A stretch of DNA of 64,000 nt from Macrobrachium rosenbergii (GCF_040412425.1 NC_089763.1:59130415-59194414); one strand, 5' to 3'; shown: positions 12,000 through 25,473, counted from the stretch's first letter. Numbers and translations are program-made. The notes: generated by a model not told the origin, from the sequence alone.

Positions 12000-13110
12000 A
12001 CTAATATGTACAGAAATTCCACCCTTCACCTGTGCATTTTATACTCATTTTTTATGCTGTTCTATTCTCTTTACCAGTGTTTTTCTAGTTTGGCCAATAT
12101 AAAAGTTATCACATGACTTACAAGGAATTCACATACATATCCCTTAGTATTGTCAAGAAAGTTCATTATAAGTACATGTTTCATTATGGTTCTTAAATTA
12201 TAATTATATGGCTGTACAAGCAGGATTTTTGTGTTAAAAGCTTTTTTTTTATCATAAAATGGTTTTTTTAGCCGTTGAAGGCATTGTCTAATACAGGGCC
12301 TGGATATTTCAATTTATTGTTTATATTCCTAATCATATCCATTTCATCATCAATGTATTGAGGGCTAATTATAGGTAATGCTCTTAATAATATGGATGGG
12401 AAAACTGATTTCTCAACTTTATTGCTGTGACCAGAAATATTGGTGGATGTTCTGTACACACTGCAATTAAACCAATTTTCATAGTGAACTGCATTGATGG
12501 TACTTGTCCATTTAATTTAACAAAGAAGTTATTTGTATTTGCGTTATGCGGTCAGACATAAATTTATTGTCTTCAACTTACCGGAACCACATTACATTGC
12601 CTGGTTGATTTTGTTTGACATTTTCCTTTCGAAACATTCCTTATTACAAATTACTTAACACTGAAGGTGAAGGGTTACCCATTGCCATACAAAATTTTGA
12701 GAATATAATTTCCTGTTGAAGTAAAATTTACATTTTTTAGGTTAGTTTTAATTAATTCTCTAAGTTTGTGCTTGGAAAATGTTATATCAAGCTGCCTGTC
12801 TTCCAACCTATCTGCCAAAAACACCGGCAAATCGTTAATAGGTACCTTTCTGAATAATGAAGTCACGTCAAAACTCACTAGCCTGGGTTCACGATTAATA
12901 TGTACATTATTTAGTTTATTTATCAAGTCAGCATTGTTCTTTATACTGGCATCGGAGATGGTACCAATCAATGGGTTAAGAATATTCACTAGGTGTTTTG
13001 CTTAGTTGTAAGATGCGGAACCGACCTACCTATTAACTGGTATAGCGGGAAAATTTGTTTTATGCATTTTTATTGCTCCATACGTGTACGGAAGCGATGA
13101 CGAGGTTGCA
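12000..13110 (-). pseudogene. PLE reverse transcriptase core and GIY-YIG endonuclease, broken
   Basis: PLE proteins join a telomerase-related reverse transcriptase to a GIY-YIG endonuclease. In minus order I see YTYGAIKMHK near 13085-13056 (the family's YGxxKxHK motif). Next is RT motif A as SFDVTSLF at 12875-12852, with its catalytic Asp. A following region ends near 12675. FPSILLRALPIISPQYID at about 12405-12350 is the typical RT C-terminal block. FYIGQTRKTL at about 12113-12084 is the endonuclease core. The frame changes between blocks, and stops occur near 13010, 12670 and 12260, so the gene is dead. The family assignment rests on several independent motifs in order and is firm; subfamily is not resolved. 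Confidence 0.78.
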
Positions 13111-13735
13111 ACCCCACGTGAATCAACCACGTGGCCTACCTGGCGATGAATCATTCTCTTGAGTCTAGACCTTGGAACGGACCATGCGCTCGACACGAGG
13201 CAAGACGGAAAACGCAAATCCTCGAGACTGTGTTTTATGTAAATATTTCCGACAATGTTATCGCCACCTTTCATGTACTGTTATCACTCCACAGACCAGA
13301 ACGTAATCCATTCAGTCCTGTGCTTCTCCTTGGTGTTCATATGTTTTATATTTGTATATTGGTTATTTTACATCTGTGAGAACACACAGATGTCTCTTGT
13401 TAATCCCTTTCGTCTACCTGTCAAGAGGTCGGGACTACTTGACGGTCCGCATGGGCCTATGACATTTGTGGATTTTGAATCAATAAATAAGTCGTATCTA
13501 GACCTGCACTTTCGCTTGTACCTTGCTCGAAAGGGCGCACTCAACTTTTTTATTAGGTTCTTATTTCCTTTTAATAGCTCTTTATTTTTTCTATGGAAAT
13601 TTCTATCGAAACTGTATGCAGGATTTCTGTTTAGTTCTTTTATTTATTTCCGTCACTCAACGGATTGTTATTTTTTTTCTAAATACATTTATTTACAATT
13701 ACCAAGTACCGGATTTGTCAGCTTTCGTATGTTTA

Positions 13736-13793
<58 letters not shown>

Positions 13794-13800
13794 CAATTCA
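13111..13800. other. Insertion or unassigned segment inside the PLE
   Basis: Separates the N-terminal and RT core pieces of the PLE where an intact element would be continuous. It holds frames of up to 225 codons (13255-13932 plus), but these are hydrophobic, low-complexity and cross an (ATT)n array. I do not treat them as genes. Confidence 0.4.
13736..13789. repeat. (ATT)n microsatellite
   Basis: About 18 trinucleotide units. Poly-Asn and poly-Tyr frames here are artefacts. Confidence 0.96.
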
Positions 13801-14290
13801 CTGATAGCAACCATAAATCTTTTAATGACATTTGGAGTGCCTTGCTTTTTCATATTAACACAAAGAGTTCCCTTGATTATGTTCACATCTTCACTGGCAG
13901 TGTCACTGTATTTTGCAGAGTACATACAGTAGTCCGGTTGTGACATCCACGCTTTTCGGGGCACCAGTTTTAGCGAAATTTAACCCGAACCTAAGGCACT
14001 GGTCATATTTCTATCAAGGTGTCTGTTCGATAGGTTCACGACACATACATGATTGACGTTGGTAGGCCACGGGCTTTTCTCAGTCAGCAGTTTCATTTTA
14101 TTTTCATGTTTCTGTTTAAGATCCTCATACACTTTTCTTCCCATTTTCCAATAACTGTATTCTCATAGGGGCCTTTCCCCTCAACTGGTAATGTGGCTTC
14201 GAAATATCTTCTGTTTTTCGGCAGTTCTTTAAATACTTTTTATTTTCCATTATTTTGATGTAAATGTGCTTAATGTATTTTTCTAATATG
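13800..14290 (-). pseudogene. PLE N-terminal fragment, broken
   Basis: Minus-strand pieces in different frames resemble the region upstream of the RT in PLEs. One is KVYEDLKQKHENKMKLL (about 14135-14085). Another is VVNLSNRHLD (about 14050-14020), comparable to the VVNLSxRxL motif that precedes the RT. A 91-codon frame at 13964-13689 runs on from there and ends in the (ATT)n array. Stops interrupt all frames. The match is by general resemblance, so confidence is moderate. Confidence 0.5.
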
Positions 14291-14330
14291 CCTCATTGGA
14301 TTTCACTGAAGGTCGATCTTCTAATTTCAA

Positions 14331-15304
14331 CAAGGATTTAGCTATTAGTGAGAAACAGGGAAAGGGTTACGTGCTCCTGCAAGGTAATCGGATACGTGAA
14401 AGTTGACATGTCACTAATGAGGGTAGATGTATTCAACATAATAATTGTACTCGTAAGGTTGCTGAAACTGGATTTTTCATTTATTAATTCGTAGTTCCTC
14501 TCTGAAAACTTGGGGGTGCGTATGGGAAAGTTTCTCGCGCAAATCGTGGCTTTTTGCGGAGGTCGTCGCCCTTTTATCTTTTCCCCTTTTTCCTTTATTT
14601 TTCTCTCGAAGGATCTTTACAAATACCCTATCTGTTTTGTCACGTTCCTAGTCAGTGACAGTAGCTTTAATAACGCCAGTTTGGGGAAATACCCCAGTTA
14701 AGCTCCCCGTAAAGTTAATATCAAATGGGAGAATTGACCAGTGTAGTTTTATTCACTTTTTTTTTTTTTTTTTAATAATTTCACTATTTGTTAGTGTAAA
14801 AAGCAATTTACAGAAATTTTATTCATACACATACTATTTTTTCATCATGCACCATGTATTCTGTAAGTATTAGGATGAGGCGGTTAGGCCCATGCTCTTC
14901 TCCGTCTTGGTTGCCATACACAGCAATTGGCTAATGACCAAGTTGTGTAGACCATTAAAAGCACTATATATGAATTTTCAGGAAACGCACCTAAATCTTT
15001 TCACCTCGGCTGGAATTGAACTAGTCAATTTTTTGGTTTGAGTGTGTGTGTATTAATTTACTGTGTATATTATTATTATTATTCAGGTTTTACTGTTTAT
15101 ACCTCTTTTGTTTTGCATATTCTTTAGGAAAAATCACAGTTTTACTGTTAACTGTCATTGCTATTAAATGAGCATGAGCTGTTTTCTTCATGCTAATGCT
15201 AAACTTACAACTACATTTGATTGTCTGTTTTAACATTAGAGGGTTCCAACGGGAATACGAACCTACCCTTTCATAAATGGACTTGGTATTTTAGAGTGTG
15301 AATG
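14331..15304. other. Anonymous DNA, no supported gene
   Basis: Contains a poly-T run near 14758-14773 and a short ATT run near 15070. Two short Phe-rich frames were not taken as genes. Confidence 0.45.
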
Positions 15305-15588
15305 CTGTACACTCGCTGGGGAAGCGGGTTCCGTTCTCAGCTACCACTCTATTGGTCGCGAGTTCGAATCTCCGACCGGCCAGTGAAGAACAAGAGGAAT
15401 TTGTTTCTGGTGATAGAAATTCATTTCTCGCTATACTGTGGTTCGGATTCCACAATAAGCTGTAGGTCCCGTTGCTAGGTAACCAATTGGTTCTTAGCCA
15501 CGTAAAAATAAGTCTAATCCTTCGGGCCAGCCCTAGGAGAGCTGTTAATCAGCTCAGTGGTCTGGTTAAACTTAGATATACTTAACTT
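15305..15588 (+). mobile_element. tRNA-headed SINE, near full length
   Basis: The head carries a B-box-like GAGTTCGAATCTCC at about 15359-15372. The body (GAAATTCATTTCTCGC, GTAGGTCCCGTTGCTAGGTA, AGCCCTAGGAGAGCTGTTAA) and the 3' end GGTTAAACTTAGATATACTT match the copies at 41715-42001, 49666-49880 and 54816-55100. A (CT)n array starts at the 3' end. No clear target duplication was seen here. Confidence 0.82.

Positions 15589-15592
<4 letters not shown>

Positions 15593-15622
<30 letters not shown>
15593..15622. repeat. (CT)n microsatellite
   Basis: Thirty bp of CT abutting the SINE tail. Confidence 0.95.
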
Positions 15623-15625
<3 letters not shown>

Positions 15626-15974
15626 TTTTTGACAAGGTGTTCAAATGTTATTGTAAATTACAATTGTTGTCGGCATAATGTTTCTGTTGGTCTTTTGAAA
15701 TTCTTCTTGCAAGTTTTCTCTTGAAGTCAGATTGTGATTGAAGTTATATTTTCTTTTTGAGGAAACCTCGTGGCGAGAACTGCTTTTTCTTGGCCGATGT
15801 GGTGAGGCACATTTTTCACCCCCCTCAAATTCCCTTCGTTTAGATGCTCGCTTACGTGAGTGCTTGAGGTCTGATTAATCATGACACGAGTCTTCGTGTT
15901 AGGTCCCCCGCTTGTTTCTTTTCCCTCGTTAATTGGTTCACTTTTTTTGCGTTTTATGCCCATTGCACTGCGTG

Positions 15975-15978
<4 letters not shown>

Positions 15979-16008
<30 letters not shown>
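15979..16008. repeat. (GT)n microsatellite
   Basis: About 15 GT units. Confidence 0.95.
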
Positions 16009-16010
<2 letters not shown>

Positions 16011-16149
16011 GGTGATTTATTTGTTGTTATCGATTGGCTGAAGCAATCTCCGCTCCCTGTGTGGCGCTTTTGATAAGGTTACAGGGTTGCTTCCTTTGAT
16101 GTTTATGTTGCATTAATAATGGTTGCAAAAACAATGTATGTGGATACAT

Positions 16150-16151
<2 letters not shown>

Positions 16152-16223
<72 letters not shown>
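16152..16223. repeat. (CT)n microsatellite
   Basis: About 36 CT units. The Arg-Glu frame on the other strand is an artefact. Confidence 0.97.
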
Positions 16224-16226
<3 letters not shown>

Positions 16227-16767
16227 GGGTTTTCATTGATATCAATATGTACTCATATTGTACTTAACTAACGAATGCATTCCTTGAGAGACTTGAGGAC
16301 TAGAAAGTAGTGCATTAATTTTTCTTCATTTTTAACAATGGTTGTGAATTTATTTTTCACTATTTACTATTGAAGGATGGAGTATTTATTATGCAATGCA
16401 TGTGCAATTTGCAGGTTTCTTTCTGTGTAAATTATAATTGTCCAGAACGTGGATATTAATGGTCAAACGCATGATCATTACTTTAGCATTATCATTAATA
16501 ATGTTTGTTGTTGCGCTATTATCGTTGTTGACATAACTGCTATTTCATCGTCATTGTCATTTTAATTATTGCACTGGATATTCTTTCACTTTTATTTCTT
16601 TGGAATTTCTCAACTTTCTCACAGCTTTGTAAAAGAAGTTTTCCAGTTACTATGCACTTAGGAATCTTGCATTTTTAGGGTTGTTGTACAGTATTCTTGC
16701 TTTTATTCGCGTATTTTCCAAGTAGTTGCTTGTCATGTGTAGGAAAATACCGTAATGTGTCAGCGTG

Positions 16768-16935
16768 ATGTCTCCACAATATTCTAAAAAGAGCAGTAAA
16801 GTAACAAGGCTTTACGAAAAAGATACAGGTTCATTTGACGATGTGTTTGAAATTGATTGGGAAGCCGCTCCTCACCTGTCAACAGGGGTAGTTTCCAAAG
16901 ACCAGGCCGTTAACGAAATCGCAGATTACTGGTAG
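16768..16935 (+). CDS. 55-codon ORF or terminal exon, unrecognised
   Basis: ATG at 16768, stop TAG at 16933-16935. The product has balanced, soluble-protein-like composition (MSPQYSKKSSKVTRLY at the start, then an acidic stretch with FDDVFEIDWEAAP, ending in NEIADYW). There is no low complexity and no transmembrane segment. This is unlike the Phe/Leu/Ser-rich chance frames elsewhere in the window. An in-frame TAA at 16753-16755 closes the frame upstream. A TGTCAG at 16758-16763, preceded by a pyrimidine-rich stretch, could be a splice acceptor, making this the last exon of a host gene whose other exons are outside or unseen. I do not recognise the family. It could still be a chance frame or a decayed transposon piece. 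Confidence 0.35.
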   Translation: MSPQYSKKSSKVTRLYEKDTGSFDDVFEIDWEAAPHLSTGVVSKDQAVNEIADYW

Positions 16936-19495
16936 CCTGAGACTGCTGTTATGTGAACAGTGTAGATCACCACACTAAAATGATTTTATCCTTTGTGAAG
17001 TGGACTTATAAAAGACACATTTGCACTCTGTTTAAAATAATGTAAAGATCGTTTTAATTCTTTATTGTAAAGATCTTTTCAACTCGTCATATCTTTAATG
17101 TTATTCCATCACACTCAAGCCCAGACCGACCTTGCATAACTATCCAGTCTCTATGAATGTTGCGCTACCTGTTCTAGGAACTCTTATATAAATAGCTGTA
17201 ATAGATTCCCGTGTAGTACCCACAGGACTTATTTACGTTCACAAACCTTATGCTTGAAACCATCAACATGTTATTAGTCAGCAGAAACTGGTAACCAGGA
17301 TTTGCAGTATGCCCACACTGACGCAAATACATTCATAAATCGAAACAAAATCAAATATTTCAGGCTACTTTCATTGTAATTTAAATTGGAAGTTTTTTTA
17401 ACAAACTTGATTTAACATACGAGTATTCTATTGGTTATGACCTTCCACGACCTTGAGAGCATGCTCAGCCACTTTTCTATTGTTTTCTTACTTATTCATG
17501 TACCATTTCTATATACTTATTTATTACTGTAATCAGTAGCTGGATATTCACTTGTCATTAATTAGTTGCCTGTTTTTAATTTTTCTTACTTCTGCTTTGT
17601 CACTTGCTTTTATCTCTGTAGCCTTTCATGTACGAGGAAGCTTGACAAGAAAACTTGGTACTACTCCTTACTACTACAACACCAGCTGCTACTTATACTG
17701 CTTCTACTACTATTATATAAAGTAATGAAAATTGCCTCAACTTACCTGATTGGGCGGTCAACAAATGCCCTCATGTAGCTTAGCCCCTGAAAGTACAAGA
17801 CAAAATAGGAAAGGTTTTGATGAGTCAAGAGAAGTCAGAGCACGGAGTGAATTCAAAATGCTGGCAGTAGAGGGAGAGAACTATCACTGAATAGAGCAGT
17901 CAAAGGACTAATGATTTCCACAAGGTAAACAGGAAGTCTTCAGGTGACGGATGTTATGAGGCCGCCCAATGAGAGGAATCAGTACTATCTTGCGTTCAAA
18001 CAGAACAGTGATCAAAATAGAACGTTCAAAAAGGGAGATTACACACTAGACAATTCTCAGAAACATCTAGTAATTCAGAGCCCGTGGAATCTTAGTACAA
18101 CTTATGACGTGATCAAAATGTGTTGCCCAATTGGCAGAGCCCCCTTCTTCCTCTGATCTTTAATCCCTGAAGAGAGAGATGCTTGTTGTAAAAGATTAAG
18201 AAAATAATGATCTCTTCTATTCAAAATTTTTCCCGCCTATGAACTATTTTTCAACTGAAGGAAGGCAAAATTTTGGTTGGTGACCACATTAAATTTTCCT
18301 TTATGACCGCTCATAGGAACCACTAGCCCAGTTGATTCAACTTGATGCATGTACTTGACAACCTTTTTCACATGAAGTTGTGTCCATGAAGGGTTTCCTG
18401 CCACAGGTGGAATCTCTTTTGCTATCCTGCGCGTCACTTCCAACCTACCACACTCCGTCGTTGTATTTACTTTTCAAGTTCTCTTGAAATATCGAAGGAA
18501 GTGAGCAACTGTAAGGTTGTTTGATAGTGAAGTTATAACACTTGAGATTTCCTGAAGATTCTAGAAACCAGGAAATAGTTTGAAAATCATATTTGTATGG
18601 TGTAACTATATACCAGTATATTAAGTCTCACACTGACATTCTTGTAAATTCTTAAACAAGATATTTTAATTATAGTTGTTGGATAGTGGTATTCTTGTTT
18701 TGCTTGATACGTTCTTTAATCTATTACTTTGTTTCTTCTTTTGATTGGTGTGTAATCACCTGTGCAAATAAGTCTGTCACCTCATGGACATTCTGTTTAA
18801 CTAAACTGATACCTGGATGCCTTGGCCATGCCTCACTTTCCTGTTGCATCTTTCAGCTTGAGTTAAGTAATTACTTTCCAGGAAGAATGTGCTCGTTGCC
18901 AGAAACATTTGCATCGTCTGGGCATGGCCTAAGAGAATCATGGGTAACAGCAGAAGGAAAGGCTAGGGATCGTCCCACACACACACACTTGGAATTAATC
19001 GCTGAGGAGCACAAGCAATCATACCAATGGAGAAAATGTTAAAACTAAAGAGGAGTCACTAAGGTTGAAGCCTCGCTGACATTAACTGCCATGAGGTTGG
19101 TTTTCAGTCCTCCAGAACAGCAATCTTACCATACAAAATAAAGGCTGCTTGTATGGCAGCCGCAAGGAACCCGTAGTAGGTTGAAGTGACAATAATGATT
19201 GAAGCAAAAAACCAAGAGGGGAAGAGTAGGGAGGATGATTTGAGTTGAAGAAAATGTAAGAGTAAAGTACATTGTCCTAATGACGGAGAACAGGCGTTGT
19301 TGTTAGTAACAAAAGGCGGAGGGGTTAATTTTCTTCCACATCATTGGAGGTGGAATAAATCTGTTCTTTGAGTCGTTTATCGAAATCTTCAGGTGTGTTG
19401 TTGAGAAGAAAGCTGCTTCAAGAGAAGTACATTTAGTTGTATTTATATTAATTAATTGTCTCATAACTTTGTGGATATGTTTGTATTTTGTATTT

Positions 19496-19499
<4 letters not shown>
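16936..19499. other. Anonymous DNA, no supported gene
   Basis: Short frames such as 17944-18156 (+), 18237-18443 (-) and 18686-19042 (+) show no recognisable domain or neighbouring support. Confidence 0.45.

Positions 19500-19538
<39 letters not shown>
19500..19538. repeat. (GA)n microsatellite
   Basis: About 19 GA units. Confidence 0.96.
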
Positions 19539-19539
<1 letters not shown>

Positions 19540-19848
19540 TGTTATGTCAGGGGTCAGAAAATATGAGGTAAGACGCCTTTGATATTTTATTGCAGGGCTT
19601 CCTCTATATAGTAGCGATGCATCAAAATTGCTTTGTACATTGAGATCCATCATGATTTACTCTTCAAAGGAGATTATTCGTTTTATTGGTAGAGGCCATT
19701 TGACCCAAGGTATTTACTATATATATTTTTTGCTCCAGCATTCAAGTTTTTGCTGTGTTAGTCCATTCCTTTTGTTAAGGCGTCGAATCATGGCAGATGC
19801 AGTGGTTAATGTATCTTTCACCGTGTTTTTCTTTGGATATGTATACGG

Positions 19849-19850
<2 letters not shown>

Positions 19851-19883
<33 letters not shown>
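19851..19883. repeat. (CT)n microsatellite
   Basis: About 16 CT units. Confidence 0.95.
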
Positions 19884-19884
<1 letters not shown>

Positions 19885-20203
19885 ACACACACGAATAAAT
19901 AGGGATACAACAAATCCAGAAGGAATCGGGGACGTAAATAAGTATAAATATAGCTAAATGTAAGTGAAAATAGTTGAAGGAGGAGAGAGTGTGGAGCAAA
20001 TTCATGGTGCATTTTTTTTTTTTTTTACCATACGAACATTTTACTTCTGGGCTGGTCTTGGTTAAATACTTTCTCAGTTGTTTCTTTGAGAGTTGTTGTA
20101 CAACTGGGTTTAAAGAGGCAAACTGCACAGTTGTTTCCCCAGTACACAATCCGCGATTTAGAAAAGAGAAAACATGGAGACAGTATGATTAACAGTCCCT
20201 TAA

Positions 20204-20206
<3 letters not shown>

Positions 20207-20260
<54 letters not shown>
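20207..20260. repeat. (CT)n microsatellite
   Basis: About 27 CT units. Confidence 0.96.
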
Positions 20261-20264
<4 letters not shown>

Positions 20265-20940
20265 GTGACTTGTATAAACATGACAACAACCCCGGCAAGT
20301 GGCCGAGTTAAACTAATTTGGCTGGAATGTATTGGGTTTCTTGTGTAAAGCTTCTATCCTTCTGGAAACGGACACCTTTTATTAGATTTCCTTTCTGGAG
20401 AGTGCCGTTTCCCGAAGGTCAGTGTCATTGAATGCCGCTTTCCATAACACTTGTACTTCAATGACTTCGGTAAATACTAAATCCCCTTTAAGTTCGACGT
20501 GGCATTATGTAACGAGCCGTTGGAATGCTTCATTCCTTCCCTTCCGTTCCTTTAGCGGGTTTACAGTGAAATGGTTTAACTTAATCAGCACTGTGTCGTG
20601 TCATTGGACAGTATTCAAGTTAGCTCGTTGACATATATTTTATTAAAAAGGGTAATTGATTGAGGAGATTATCGTCTGTGCCGTCGCGTGGTTACGAAAT
20701 TGTTTATCCTTCCCTTATTCTCTTCAATCCTATCCACCAATAATTAAGCATTAGTATTTTAGAAGGAAAGGTTTTGCAAATGGGCACTCAAGCCTTTTGA
20801 CCGGAGTAGGTGTTGTCTGGAAACCAGATGTTAGCAGTACATTTTGGCTCTGCGACCATTTACGGATACTTCATTGAATATGTCGTAAAAGGCAACGCTT
20901 GCCATGATTGGGTCTAAGCACGAAATAAAAGTAGCAAAAG

Positions 20941-20941
<1 letters not shown>

Positions 20942-20993
<52 letters not shown>
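20942..20993. repeat. (CT)n microsatellite
   Basis: About 26 CT units. Confidence 0.96.
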
Positions 20994-20998
<5 letters not shown>

Positions 20999-23540
20999 CC
21001 ACACAAATCATTACCAGAATTATCATATCCTGATAACTGAACGATGTTTCGCAAGATAATGAATCACTATGTGCAGTCCAAAGTAAAGAATGGAAGTACT
21101 TCATAATCCTAATTACAAAATGGAAATAATTCCTTGTCAGTGATTAAAAGTTCAAGAGCCAAATTTAACCGTTGCACAGAGAAAAATGCGAGTTGAGCGT
21201 CATACCCCTACAACATGAAAAATGTAAACCTCATCTGATTCAAGCGCGAAGGTAGTTAGGTCAAGTTCAAGGAAGCAGACAAACACGATATCGTTAGGTT
21301 TTTTTTTTCTTATCAGGGTTGCGCAGTAGCAAAGAAACCCTTTTGTTGGGGTTCTTGTGAACGGAACTGTAAAGCTAATAATCGTACCGTACGTATAGAT
21401 TTTCCATACGTACCCTTTTTACGGTGATGGTGTGCCCAAGGGCTTTCTGTATTTATTGATATAATAATGTTTTAACTGCTTTTGCTTTTAATTGAAACAT
21501 TTAGGAAGAGCAATTTAAACAGAACAGATACTAAACCGCAATTTAAAAGCTTTCTTAAGCCATTTTTATGCTTCTCAGTGATACTGAGGGAATTTTCTGC
21601 ACAGTTTTGCAGACCAGGCATTTCAACAATCAGTTCTGTGTCATACCGACATGTATAAGGTCATCCTGGATGCCATGAGGTAGTGAAACATGAAACATAT
21701 AGAGTATTCCTTTAGTACATCTGACTAAAATAATTCCTAAAGGACGTAAATGAAATTGAGGATGCGAACATGTACAAATGTTTTATACCTGTTGAGTGGA
21801 ACTATAGACAGTTGGGGGAAATAAAACAAAATTGTAAAAAAATAACTCCTTGCTAAGTTTTTTAAAAGATTGTGTGTAGTAGTGCAATGGATAATTGGTT
21901 GTCTAAAATTAAATATAATGCATCCGCCAATCTACTGTGGAAATAAAACATGCATACTTTTTTTCATGTCTTTTTTCTTACCCACACGAAAGGGGGAAAG
22001 GGCACTTACCCGAGGTAAAACATGTCCGGTTCTTTAACATCACACTATTTCAGAAATATTTTTGACCGTTGTTGATGAAAAGAAAAGAAGTCTTGCATTT
22101 AACACCACAATAGGACCCCTGTCTCTGTCCATTCCAATGGTTTCAAGAATCGAAAACAAAATAACCATTGTTTCGAGAATAGTTCGTAAGTGTTAGAAAA
22201 TAAATATCTTACATTTCACATCACATTAAGACCTCTGTCATTGTTCATTACAGTAACCTGAAGATTGTTTGGTAATTGCACTGGATGCACCCTTATCTAT
22301 AAATTTCAAGCACCCACATTTCAGGAAATATGCCGTGGTAGGACTGGGAAATAAAAAAAAATGGAGGAAACGATATGGGTGTCTTTCTTCCTGTACAGGT
22401 TCTTCCCGTTTGGGTTTTTCTGCGTCATATGACGTTGTTTTCCTTCTTAAAAAGTCCGTTTCTACAGATAGTACACTTGTCACTTTCAGAATTTGTAAAT
22501 GTCTTTGTAACTTCAACCCCAATAATAAGACTTGGTAGGAGATGAATTAAAGACACCATAAAATTTCCCAATAGTTCTGTTTTCTTTGGCTTGAGAAAGA
22601 ATTCTTGATGAAACCGCAACACCATCAGTATCATCCTTTGTATTTGCGTCGTCAGCCTCCGTCATTGGTTGTGTGTCGTCCCCTGGGTCAGTTTTCGAGA
22701 AGATCCTTGCATTTCCTTGAACACCTAGGTTAGGTGTTATTTTCAGCTGCTTTCTGATTTTACCTCCGTTATGTTTTTTGCCTTGATGGTTATGCATAGA
22801 CTTGTTGATTAAGGTGTTCTTAGGATTCGATTTTATCTTGAATACAGCTCTTGGGATTGTTTTTCAATGGATGGCTGTAGAAGTGCATAGAAGTTAGTTT
22901 TTCAGGAACTCTGGATAATCTATATGACAAGCACATTAGTTGTTAAGGAGTATCATTAGAGTACTGGCTTATTCTTGAGAAAGTCATGTGCAGGTTTCTC
23001 TTGCTAAATTGTAGCACTGAAATATGTTGATGCTTCTGAGGTGTAACTGATCTTGTAGATGCTATGCTTGGTCATGTGGCAGGGATAGCTGATTGAGAAA
23101 CTGGATTACCTAACAGCACCAGAAGATTCTCGTGTAATATCATCCATTGGAGGTAGCCTCGAAATCAGTGCTGTGCTTTTTGAGACTCGGTTGAACAGAT
23201 CAGTAATGCTATATTTTATGTTTATGCTATAACAGAGATATCTTCAAAATGCTTATCTGATGGTCTTAACAGCGGTTCCCTTTGGTCATCTCGTGCGGAT
23301 TTCAAGGGTTTAATTGGCTTACCTTATATTTTTCACTGCAGAAAGGAAAAACACTTGTACTCTGAAAACCGTTGATTACAAACTGGAAAGAGTCCTGTCT
23401 CACTTAATGAGCATTAGCATATTCATAAAACTATATATTTTCTTGGCGATTTTGGGGTTCCTGTTTTGTGGACATGTTATTTTAGCCTCTTTCAAGGTAG
23501 CTCTTAAATGGAACAAACACACCATTCAGTAGTTGAATGA
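20994..23540. other. Anonymous DNA, no supported gene
   Basis: A cluster of short minus-strand frames at 22238-22797 has an Asp-rich stretch and a CTIC motif but no family resemblance. Nothing else is visible. Confidence 0.4.
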
Positions 23541-23915
23541 ACCCCTTCATGAAGCTGCCAGAGATATAGGGGGGGGAAGAGGACTTCATACTCAGTAAAG
23601 GTGATAAATCTGCTGTTTATATTATCGTAGAGGGAGATGAATACATGAAGAAGAATGATATCCTCAATGATACAGCCAAATTCAAGAGGCTATAAAAACA
23701 TTCCATGGACTTACTGAAGAGGAGAGCAAATAAAATGATCAACTGAGCAAATGGCCTTCAGGAGGAAAATGAGTTCCTGAGGTGGCTGACCGAGATATTG
23801 TTATGGGACTGTGAAAACCCATAAGTCTGGCAACCCACTCAGGCCAATAATTTCCCCAAATAACATCCTCAACAAATAGGATGTCTAAGGTCCTAAACAA
23901 AATCCTAAGGATTGC
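23541..23915 (+). pseudogene. PLE reverse transcriptase, N-terminal part, broken
   Basis: One frame from about 23598 reads KGDKSAVYIIVEGDEYMKK, then NDILNDTAKFKRL up to a TAA. A second frame at about 23803-23860 reads [18 protein letters not shown], a textbook Penelope-like RT signature. A third frame at 23866-23915 gives [13 protein letters not shown]. The pieces are in the right order but in different frames with stops, so this is a dead copy. It is cut off at 23916 by a (TA)n array and an inverted copy of its own end. The C-terminal half of a PLE resumes at 26057, so 23541-26960 may be one element split by the palindrome. It is of a different lineage from the copy at 11600-14330. Confidence 0.75.
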
Positions 23916-23917
23916 GG

Positions 23918-23997
<80 letters not shown>

Positions 23998-24075
23998 TAC
24001 ATATACAGTATATACATACATATATATATATATATGTATGTATATATATGTATATACTGTATATACTACATATAT

Positions 24076-24157
<82 letters not shown>

Positions 24158-24238
24158 CACAATCATAAGATTTTGTTTAGGACCTTAGCCATCCTATTTG
24201 TTGAGGATGTTATCTGGGGAAATTATTGGCCTGGGTAT
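23836..24238. repeat. Inverted repeat with (TA)n loop
   Basis: The ~75-bp arm 23838-23915 (GGCCAATAATTTCCCCAAAT onward) recurs in reverse complement at 24160-24234 with a few differences. The loop is a TA array, itself near-palindromic (CATATACAGTATATACATAC facing GTATATACTGTATATAC). The arm is coding sequence of the PLE RT. Confidence 0.82.
23921..24154. repeat. (TA)n microsatellite, interrupted
   Basis: TA array with TACATA/TGTATA interruptions in the middle. Confidence 0.96.
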
Positions 24239-24459
24239 GAATGATATTAAGAAAAAATTGTTTTTAAAAAAATACCATATACAAGCTTTCTCATCAGTTC
24301 GCTAGTTAAAGACCGTGTGTCAAAAGGCCTAGCAACCACTCGGTTGTTTCACTTTTCCTTCGTGGTATTTGCCTTTATTTATACATTCATCACGTTCTAT
24401 ATCTTCGTGAATCAGTTACGCACGTACACACACATTTATATAATATATATATACATACA

Positions 24460-24462
<3 letters not shown>

Positions 24463-24531
<69 letters not shown>

Positions 24532-24552
24532 TTCTTCTTCTTCTTCTTCTTT
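24463..24552. repeat. (TA)n(TTC)n compound microsatellite
   Basis: TA units to 24529, then TTC units. Confidence 0.95.
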
Positions 24553-24611
24553 AACGTGTTTTTTTTATTTTTGTATGGGGGTAAGCAGATGCCTTCTTTT
24601 GAAGGACTTTT

Positions 24612-25473
<862 letters not shown>

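Larger units (their letters stand above)
11600..14330 (-). mobile_element. Penelope-like element, minus strand, decayed
   Basis: Read on the minus strand the region gives PLE segments in the expected order. First come N-terminal fragments (about 14290-13800), then RT core pieces (13110-12675), then the RT C-terminal motif (12459-12268), then a GIY-YIG endonuclease (about 12130-12000). A hammerhead-like relic (11692-11650) lies on the 3' side. A ~690-bp stretch at 13111-13800 separates the N-terminal part from the RT core, and one (ATT)n array lies within it. Ends and target duplications were not identified. Confidence 0.75.
15623..16767. other. Anonymous DNA with two microsatellites
   Basis: No gene supported. 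Holds the (GT)n at 15979-16008 and (CT)n at 16152-16223. Confidence 0.45.

Noticed and set aside
13255..13932. 225-codon plus-strand frame
   Set aside because: Hydrophobic and low-complexity, crosses (ATT)n, and lies in the gap between two minus-strand PLE pieces.
14872..15040. B-box-like GTTCAATTCC on the minus strand suggesting another SINE
   Set aside because: The A-box-like sequence lies on the wrong side and no second copy is present.
22238..22797. Overlapping minus-strand frames with an Asp-rich segment and CTIC motif
   Set aside because: Three frames compete, none shows a known domain, and no splice pattern connects them convincingly.
24301..24333. Hammerhead-like GCTAG...AAAAGGCCTAGC in the outer palindrome module
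   Set aside because: Stem I and stem III would have to share bases and the core is poor; the other three candidates fit much better.
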